Source: Dipteris shenzhenensis (lineage: Eukaryota > Polypodiophyta > Polypodiopsida > Gleicheniales). From it: a DNA stretch of 64,000 nt. A program made the translations under genes and the position numbers. The stretch lies in NCBI GenBank assembly GCA_047967505.1, contig CM106540.1. One strand, written 5' to 3'. The notes under the pieces are model-generated. The model saw nothing but the letters and a program-made list of their open reading frames with translations. It was not told the DNA's origin and searched no databases. This document shows, piece by piece, positions 58,443-64,000 of the stretch (within the stretch, counting starts at the first letter, position 1; each line of letters begins with the position of its first letter).

Positions 58443-58454
58443 TGGTATCAGAGC
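58443..58454 (+). promoter_or_regulatory. Primer-binding site of copia A
   Basis: TGGTATCAGAGC, complementary to the 3' end of initiator-Met tRNA, two bases after the LTR. Confidence 0.93.
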
Positions 58455-58695
58455 CCGGGTGATCTAGCTGAGCATGCGTGAATGCTTGAAGCTCAGCAGC
58501 TCTATGGGAGGAAGGAGAAGCTCTGTGGGAAGATTTGTGGGTGACTTTACTTGCATCCGAGTGTACAGAGACCTTGGAGGAACATTTGGAAAAGTCAATT
58601 TGGTTTTGCGAAGTGGTTTTGAGAGCCTCTTAAGAGTTTTCAAAGAAAAAGTCGTTTTTTGAGCTTTTCCCTGTTCCGTTCGATGACATAAGGCT

Positions 58696-60222
58696 ATGAT
58701 GCGCGAGGATCAACGCAAGTGGGAGTATGCTATGCAATCAGAGATGAGTTCACTTATGAAGAATAAGACTTGGGACTTGGTTTCTTTGTCACATGGAAAG
58801 AAAGCATTGCCATGTAAATGGGTCTACAAAATGAAGGTCACAAGTGATGATGTGCCTAGGTACAAGGCTCGTTTGGTCGCTAAAGGGTTCAAAAAAGAGA
58901 AGGGTGTGGACTTTGATGAGATATTCTCTCCGGTTGTGAAGATGACCACACTTAGATGCATGCTTGGACTAGTGGCATCAGAGGATATGGAGCTTATGCA
59001 GATGGATGTCAAGACAGCTTTCTTGCATGGGGATTTGCATGAGGAAATTTACATGGTGCAGCCGGAAGGCTTTGAAGAAAAGGGCAAAGAGCATTTAGTT
59101 TGCAAGCTAAAGAAGAGTCTCTATGGTCTTAAGCAAGTGCCTAGAGAATGGTATCAGAAGTTTGATACTTTCATTTGGTCCCAGGGTTTTAGAAGGAGTG
59201 AAATTGATCACTGCCTCTACACTAAAAGGGCTAAGGATAATAGCCTGATAATCTTGGCACTATATGTGGATGATATGCTATTGGCTAGCAAGAATACTTA
59301 TGAGCTAGATGCATTAAAGGCCAAGTTGCATGAGGCCTTTGATATGAAGGATTTGGGATTTGTAGGTCATATTCTTGGTATGCGCATCATGCGTGATTAG
59401 AGTAGGAAACTCCTTTGGCTTTCACAAAAAGAGTATGTTACAAAAGTATTACAGCATTTCAATATGGAGGGGGGGAAGGCAGTGAGTACTCCATTGCCTC
59501 CATATGTGAAACTGAGTCATACAGATAGTCCCAAATCAGATCAGGAGAGGGCCATGATGGCCAAGGTTCCTTATGCATCAGCAGTTGGGAGTCTTATGTA
59601 TGCTATGATAGCTACTAGACCAAACATTGCATTTGCAGTGGGAGTTGTTAGCCGGTATATGGCTAATCCAGGAAAGAGGCATTGGGAGGCAGTTAAGTGC
59701 ATCATGAGGTACATGAAGGGTACCAAGGAGATGTGCATTTGCTTTGGTAAAGGAGACATGCGTGTACTTGGGTACACAGATTTAGACTATGCAGGGCATG
59801 TGGATAGTAGGAGATCCACTTCTGGTTATGTGTTCACCTTTGCAGGTCGTGCAGTGTCGTGGATGTCTCGCGCACAGAAGTGCATTGCTTTGTCTACCAC
59901 AGAGGCTGAGTATGTTGCAGCCATAGAGGGTTGCAAGGAGGCTATATGGCTTGATCAGCTAGTGGGAGATTTGGGGATTCATACAGGTGTACCGACATTG
60001 CATAGTGATTCCATGAGTGCTATTCAGCTAGCACGGAATTCAGTCTTTCATGCAAAGACCAAACACATTGAGGTCAGGTACCATTTCATCAGGGAGGTAC
60101 TTGAGGACAAGCACATAGAGCTTGTCAAGGTTCATACAGATGATAACCCTGCAGATATGCTGATGAAGAGTCTACCTAGTCAACGGTTTGAGTATTGTCA
60201 TGTATTGATGGGCATTGGATAG
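58696..60222 (+). pseudogene. Copia A reverse transcriptase-RNase H
   Basis: Copies element RNA to DNA and removes the RNA. It opens within RT: WEYAMQSEMSSLMKNKTWDL, YKARLVAKGFKKEKGVDFDE, MQMDVKTAFLHGDLHEEIYM, KKSLYGLKQVPREWYQKF and the catalytic box LYVDDMLLAS, all intact. One TAG at 59398-59400 (after GMRIMRD) interrupts the frame, which continues unchanged with KLLWLSQKEYV. RNase H follows with its acidic residues in YTDLDYAG, STTEAEYVAA, LHSDSMSAIQ and HTDDNPADML. Without the TAG the frame is 508 codons. Gag, protease and integrase are absent by deletion, so the first ATG is only the first in frame and not a native start. Confidence 0.93.
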
Positions 60223-60275
60223 TATGCTCACTAGTTATTCTCCCTTAAAGGCACATTGTCCTTTAAGTGGGAGGT

Positions 60276-60450
60276 TGTGGGGGTTAAAGGTCACTGTGCC
60301 TTTACCTCAGTTATGTACAATACTCAAACACATATATAAATGAATGAAAAAGAAGATTAGGGTGGTTCTGCACCCACCAAAACTTGTGGCTCTCTGTCTC
60401 TGTCTCTGTCTCTCCCTCTTCCGTTCTTGCTTCCGTTGAGAGCACTCTCA
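60276..60450 (+). repeat. 3' LTR of copia A
   Basis: 175 bp, same ends as the 5' LTR, preceded by the purine tract AAGTGGGAGG. Confidence 0.95.
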
Positions 60451-60455
60451 GAATG
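60451..60455. repeat. Target-site duplication of copia A, right
   Basis: GAATG directly after the 3' LTR. Confidence 0.9.
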
Positions 60456-60626
60456 GTGTTCGAGATTCATCAAATCTCAAATAGTAATCATGGAGAGACT
60501 CAATGGTATAATCCAACCTTTTGATTCTACGATTGAATGAACATTGTGATTTGTCTTCTAGCTTGCTAGCAAGGTTACCTATCTTTTAAGACCCTTTCCT
60601 TCTAGATCCTAGTCTAAGATATTTGT

Positions 60627-60840
60627 ATGTTTATCTACCATTCGAAATGCAATCTAGGATTCTTGCCTTTTGGATCCCAATTCAAGTTGGTTGTACATCT
60701 TTTCTCTAAAGACAAATACCCACTCATAAGTGCACGAGGTATTCTTGATTTAATTCATACAGATGTATGGGGTTATGCCCAAACCCGCAGCATTAATGGT
60801 TCACTTTATTACTTGACCTTCATCGATGAATGGAAGGAAA
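60627..60840 (+). pseudogene. Copia integrase fragment
   Basis: GILDLIHTDVWGYAQTRSIN followed by GSLYYLTFIDEW is the start of a Ty1/copia integrase core with its first catalytic Asp. The upstream text (CNLGFLPFGSQFKLVVH) corresponds to the preceding linker. The match ends near 60830, where purine-rich simple sequence begins. This is a separate relic from the element to its left. Confidence 0.8.
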
Positions 60841-61080
60841 CTCAAGAGCACATGAAACGGGAATGAGAGTGTGTGGGAGGAAGTCCAAGAATGGAGGGAA
60901 AGTCCTTAGCAGAAGAAACAAGAAGAAGAGTGTGTGGAGGGAAAGTAGAGAACAAGAAACGAGAAGAAGAGTGTCTAAAGAAGAAGAAAACGGGAAAGAA
61001 ACGGGCAGGAAACGAAAAAAAAACGGGCAGGAAATGGGAAGGAGAGTGTGAAGAGGATAATCTAGAAACGGCTAAAAAAT
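60841..61080 (+). repeat. Purine-rich GAAACGGGAAG-type tract
   Basis: Repeats of GGAAACG(G)GAA, AACAAGAAGAAGAGTGTG and AAACGGGCAGGAAA. The Lys/Arg/Glu frames here are composition-driven. Confidence 0.75.
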
Positions 61081-61899
61081 CTAGAAACTCCACTACCCCA
61101 CTCCTCCACACGTGGAAAGAGTCTAGTGATGAGTTATGTGATTGTTTGGTCAGAAGAGCTCTCCAAATAGCCATCTCTGCCTCCAATGCTGGCCCTTCTT
61201 CCTCACCTTGCTCCAAATAGCTTCTCCCAGCGCTCTTCTTGCCTCAGTGCTCTTCTTCTCCCAGCACTCTCCTCCCTCCTCCTCTCGCCTTTGCCTCTTC
61301 TACTGGGCTCCTCTCTCGCTCAACTCATGGCTCGCTCAAGGGACTCGCTTCACTCAGCGAGAGTTGCGCAAGGGCTTGCATGGTCGTAGTGTGGAATAGG
61401 CCTTCTTCATTTTGCCTTCACATCATGCTTCCTCCCATTGTGTGGAATAGGAGAGATGCTTCTACTGAGTTGCCTCTTGCTCTTACAGAGCAATGTTTAA
61501 TATATACGCTCTTGCAAGACCTTTTGTTTGTTTAATATAGGCTGTCTTTATGTTGGTAGTAATCTGCTGATAACTGTGAGTCCTTGGCGTGCCTCGAGAC
61601 TCGAACAGATAGGATTCTCTATGAACTCCGTCTTTACGTGGTGAGTTTTCATAGTGCTCTTTGAATGGAAGTTTTGATGAAGTAAAACAAAGATTTGCTA
61701 TTATAGAAGTACAAATGAAGTACAATGTCGTGCAAAAAGGCATTGAGCTAATGAGTTTGATGATGACCTTTAGTATATACAACATAGGAGGAGCGAATCC
61801 CAAAACAGTGACTCAAAGGGTTCATGCCTTGCTGTATTAACGTATGTGGAGATCACTAGATTTCCAATTGCCTTGTTGTGTTAAGGTATGCGGTGATCA
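61081..61899. other. No gene recognised
   Basis: There are several overlapping short frames rich in Leu/Ser on plus. A 45-bp direct duplication lies near 61825-61905 (TTGCC(T)TG(C/T)TGT, ATCACTAGATTT). On minus this stretch lies downstream of the LRR remnant and may be its 3' flank. Confidence 0.4.
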
Positions 61900-62415
61900 C
61901 TAGATTTTCAAGCGTGTCAATTGTGACAATCCCTGAGGAAGCGTTTCCAAACTACGATCAATGCTCAGTCTCGTCAAGATTGTCAGTTGTTCGATTTCCT
62001 GTGGCAGTCGGGGCAAGGGAAATTTAGAATAGAGCGTGAGCTCCAGTGTTCACAGAAAACATTTTTCTCAACAAATCACAAAACTTGGGGTTTCAAAATT
62101 TGAAGGTTTTTCTTGAAAATGTCGACTTTTTAGCTAAAATATAACTAAATTGCCTAAAATTTTGCAGATTTTACAAAATTGAGAAAATATTTGTTACGGG
62201 TGAAGATGAAAATGTTACAGGTTCATTGTATATAGTTTGCGGGTTTTCTCTGAACACTGGTGAGCTCCTCTAAGGCATTCAGTTGTGCAATTTGTGGAGG
62301 TAAATCTTCCACTGGATAACAAAACTCCAAAAAGAGGCGACGCAGGTTGGTCAAGTTGCCGATTTCTTGTGGCCAACGTCCCAATGTGGTCAGGTTTGGG
62401 GGATTCCTTTTCGCA
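61900..62415 (-). pseudogene. LRR-encoding sequence, interrupted by a hAT MITE
   Basis: The minus strand encodes leucine-rich repeats of the plant intracellular-receptor type: PPNLTTLGRWPQEIGNLTNL, YPVEDLPPQIAQLNALEEL, then after the insertion FPLPRLPQEIEQLTIL and LETLPQGLSQLTRLKI, ending at TAG 61900-61902. The repeats keep the LPxxIxxLTxLxxL spacing of NB-LRR proteins. The 216-bp element at 62044-62259 plus one target copy separates the third and fourth parts; removing it gives one open frame. The upstream NB-ARC part was not found: the frame is lost above about 62450, near a GC palindrome. It is a fragment, and whether it was ever part of an expressed gene is unknown. Confidence 0.75.
62044..62259. 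mobile_element. hAT-type MITE with perfect 8-bp TSD
   Basis: Terminal inverted repeats: CAGTGTTCACAGAAAAC at the left against CAGTGTTCAGAGAAAAC (reverse complement of the right end), one mismatch in 17. The flanking 8-bp direct repeat GTGAGCTC occurs at 62036-62043 and 62260-62267. An 8-bp duplication with CAGTG-type ends is the hallmark of hAT elements. At 216 bp with an AT-rich interior and no ORF, it is non-autonomous. Confidence 0.92.
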
Positions 62416-62497
62416 TTTCGTTCGTCTCTCCAACGCCATCAGTAGTGTCCTCTCGAACTCCCCTGTCAGTCATGTCACCCGACTGCTGAGGAAAAAG

Positions 62498-62521
62498 GGG
62501 GGGCTCGGCGCCGAGCCCCCC
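62498..62521. repeat. GC palindrome, copy 1 (24 bp, perfect)
   Basis: Six G, then CTCGGCGCCGAG, then six C, self-complementary throughout. It stands out in a much less GC-rich neighbourhood. Confidence 0.95.
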
Positions 62522-62563
62522 TCCCAGGATTCTCTACAATTCATTCTTGCACAAAGCAAAAGA

Positions 62564-62585
62564 GGGGCTGGACGCCGAGCCCCCC
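62564..62585. repeat. GC palindrome, copy 2 (degenerate)
   Basis: GGGGCTGGACGCCGAGCCCC with further C residues. It matches copy 1 except for TCGGC to TGGAC changes in the left arm. Confidence 0.85.
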
Positions 62586-62931
62586 TATAAGTCTTGTCAA
62601 TAACTGCTCTTAGGGGACCTCCAATGACTCCACAACGCTCACACAAATCGAGACGTCAAATCAAGAATACACCAAAGGCTCTCAGAGCTATGCGGGAAGG
62701 AGAGGGATGCGAGATGCAAATCTGGAGAGGTACAGAGGGTAGTGTAGGCCGGTGGGGTGTCAAGAGGTCTAACAATGCATGGAATCCAAGGAAAGGATGC
62801 TCCCAATTTCTCTTGGGGAAGCTTGCAACCCTATCTCACCAGAGGCTTTGTGAATTGATTTGCTTGTGCGTCTGTGCTTCTGTCGGAGCTTATCTTGATG
62901 AAAAAGCTTATCATAGATTCTCTCTGTCTCT

Positions 62932-62947
62932 CCCCCCCCCCCCCCCC
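62932..62947 (+). repeat. Poly-C run
   Basis: About 16 consecutive C after CTCTGTCTCT. Confidence 0.95.
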
Positions 62948-63044
62948 TTTACTTAGAAGTTGCTTGCCTCTCGGAGAGTTGCTTTGCTAGCCTTGCACTG
63001 GCTAGCAGGTTAAGCTTCTCTCGATTTGACCTCACTGCAACCGG

Positions 63045-63671
63045 ATGCACAGTTGCCATGTCTTTTGGAAGCAAATGGGGGGCTCGGCGCCGAGCCCCCC
63101 CTTACATGTCTTCATACTGAACTTGTTTAATGGTGACGTGGTGGCTGTAAACCATTTTAATGGCGAGGCTGTTGCTATTGCTCTTAGCACAAGCAGTCCT
63201 TTCCTTGCCTTTGGTGCTCCCTTCACTTCCCATTTCGGTGCAAAATCTACACATTGGTTATTTAAACTATCCAGCCCCTTATCAATCTCAATTCCAACTA
63301 TTTGCAACAAGTCAAAAAGGGGGGTCGGTGTCTCTAGAAAGAATCCAAGCTCTAAGCATGTGCGGATGGCTGACATAGAGAAGATGATTGAGATAAGCCA
63401 TGAAGAAGGCAAATCTTGTGAGGACATGGATACTACTAGGGAGTTGAAAGAAACACCTTCTAAAACAAAGGTCATAGAAACAAAGTCACAAGAGTATGAT
63501 GATGAGGAACTCAATGTGCCAATTGAGTTTTCACAAGAGATTCTTCAAAGAACATTGGAGAGAATTAGAGTTGTTAGGAGAACTCTTCCTCCCAAAATCC
63601 CTTTGTATAGGATTCAAATGAACCAAAAAATAAGGACTATAGCAGTCAAAGGAGATGGGATTCACATTTAG
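63045..63671 (+). CDS. Unknown ORF, 208 codons
   Basis: I do not recognise this protein. The first 30 codons cross GC palindrome copy 3 and are probably not native. From about 63360 the frame looks more gene-like: MADIEKMIEISHEEGKSCED, an acidic Lys/Glu stretch, then PIEFSQEILQRTLERIRVVR and PPKIPLYRIQMNQKIRTI. It ends at 63671 and overlaps the next frame at 63655. The two frames may be one gene with a frameshift. Confidence 0.4.
   Translation: MHSCHVFWKQMGGSAPSPPLHVFILNLFNGDVVAVNHFNGEAVAIALSTSSPFLAFGAPFTSHFGAKSTHWLFKLSSPLSISIPTICNKSKRGVGVSRKNPSSKHVRMADIEKMIEISHEEGKSCEDMDTTRELKETPSKTKVIETKSQEYDDEELNVPIEFSQEILQRTLERIRVVRRTLPPKIPLYRIQMNQKIRTIAVKGDGIHI
63077..63100. repeat. GC palindrome, copy 3 (24 bp, perfect)
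   Basis: Identical to copy 1 over all 24 bases (six G, CTCGGCGCCGAG, six C), with different flanks. Confidence 0.95.
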
Positions 63672-64000
63672 AAAGGATGGGTACATTGAGGAGAAGGGGT
63701 CTTTTATTTTGGCAATGCAAACAATGGATGGGGCTCATATTCAAGTTATAGATGATGTCAAGGCTAATTGGGATCCAATATGGAAAGATGTTAATGATGA
63801 ATTTGAAAGGGAGGTCCAAAGCAATGATGATTGGAGTCATCTTGCTGGGTAAGATGTTCATCTGTTGGGATGGAAATCACAAGTTGGCTGGATGGAGAAA
63901 GAAGATAGATGAAAATTTTTCTTTTGACAAACAAAAGCACGTGTTGGTTTGGGATTCCTTTATTGCCCCTAGCAAAGATGATGAGGTTTGCCTAATTAGA
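63655..64000 (+). CDS. Unknown ORF with DGNH motif, running off the window
   Basis: The frame opens MGFTFRKDGYIEEKGSFILA and continues through ANWDPIWKDVNDEFEREVQS. At a GGTAAG near 63849 (a possible splice donor or a one-base shift) the reading moves to KMFICWDGNHKLAGWRKKID (about 63853-63912), then VLVWDSFIAP and off the edge. A DGNHxLxxW string after a hydrophobic strand resembles the active-site region of ParB/sulfiredoxin-like folds (DGxHR). That link rests on one motif and is tentative. It likely belongs with the ORF at 63045-63671. Confidence 0.4.

Larger units (their letters stand above)
58266..60450 (+). mobile_element. Copia family A, complete ends, gag-protease-integrase deleted
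   Basis: A 2,185-bp LTR retrotransposon: 5' LTR 58266-58440, primer-binding site 58443-58454, 250 bp of leader shared with the 42-kb copy, then a jump at about 58690 straight into RT and RNase H, polypurine tract AAGTGGGAGG next to 60276, 3' LTR 60276-60450. A 5-bp duplication GAATG flanks it. By eye the LTRs differ at nine of 175 positions. It would need gag and integrase supplied by a relative. Confidence 0.95.

Noticed and set aside
1-64000. tRNA, rRNA or organellar insertions.
   Set aside because: None could be recognised by eye; a covariance-model scan would be needed to exclude short or decayed copies.

Overview
The window looks like nuclear DNA of a land plant with a large, repeat-rich genome. 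The evidence is Ty1/copia elements primed by initiator-Met tRNA, Ty3/gypsy remnants, plant-type LINEs, a bHLH gene with a plant-type C-terminal ACT-like domain, and a leucine-rich-repeat (LRR) gene remnant. A fern, lycophyte or gymnosperm would fit. The sequence alone does not decide this, and no tRNA, rRNA or organellar tract was recognised. Nearly all open frames are decayed transposon proteins. The only reasonable host genes are the bHLH gene (14.57-15.82 kb, minus), the LRR pseudogene (61.9-62.4 kb, minus) and an unidentified ORF pair at the right edge (63.0-64.0 kb, plus).

Layout. 0-1.5 kb: gypsy RNase H/integrase remnant. 2.85-5.1 kb: two copies of an LTR-like terminus in opposite orientation. 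5.2-6.7 kb: broken coiled-coil ORF. 8.2-11.7 kb: a decayed DNA-transposon-like unit in which a transposase-like gene (minus) is bracketed by two arrays of one short motif in inverted orientation. 14.6-15.8 kb: bHLH gene. 16-26.8 kb: stacked segmental duplications of the bHLH upstream region, which carries a palindromic G-box, and of a LINE. Two breakpoints show 5-6 bp of microhomology. 27-33.9 kb: copia, gag-like and LINE fragments, then a satellite with a period near 405 bp. 34-40 kb: mostly unrecognised AT-rich sequence. 40.5-43 kb: 5' half of copia family A, abutting an unknown ORF. 47-54 kb: nested block in which a copia gag is interrupted by a LINE, which is itself interrupted by a complete but internally deleted copia (family B) with a 5-bp target-site duplication. 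55-57 kb: long CT microsatellites and direct repeats. 58.27-60.45 kb: a short, complete copia (family A) with matching 175-bp LTRs and a 5-bp target duplication, keeping only RT-RNase H. 61.9-62.4 kb: LRR coding sequence split by a 216-bp hAT-type MITE with a perfect 8-bp duplication; excision in silico restores the frame. 62.5-63.1 kb: three copies of a GC-rich palindrome.

There is no operon-like cooperation. The biology readable here is insertion, nesting, duplication and decay. The strongest leads are the transposon with inverted minisatellite arms, the G-box triplication upstream of a bHLH gene that has an in-frame TAG near its N-terminus, the hAT MITE in the LRR gene, and the GC palindromes. 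Coordinates of decayed elements are approximate unless termini are named.
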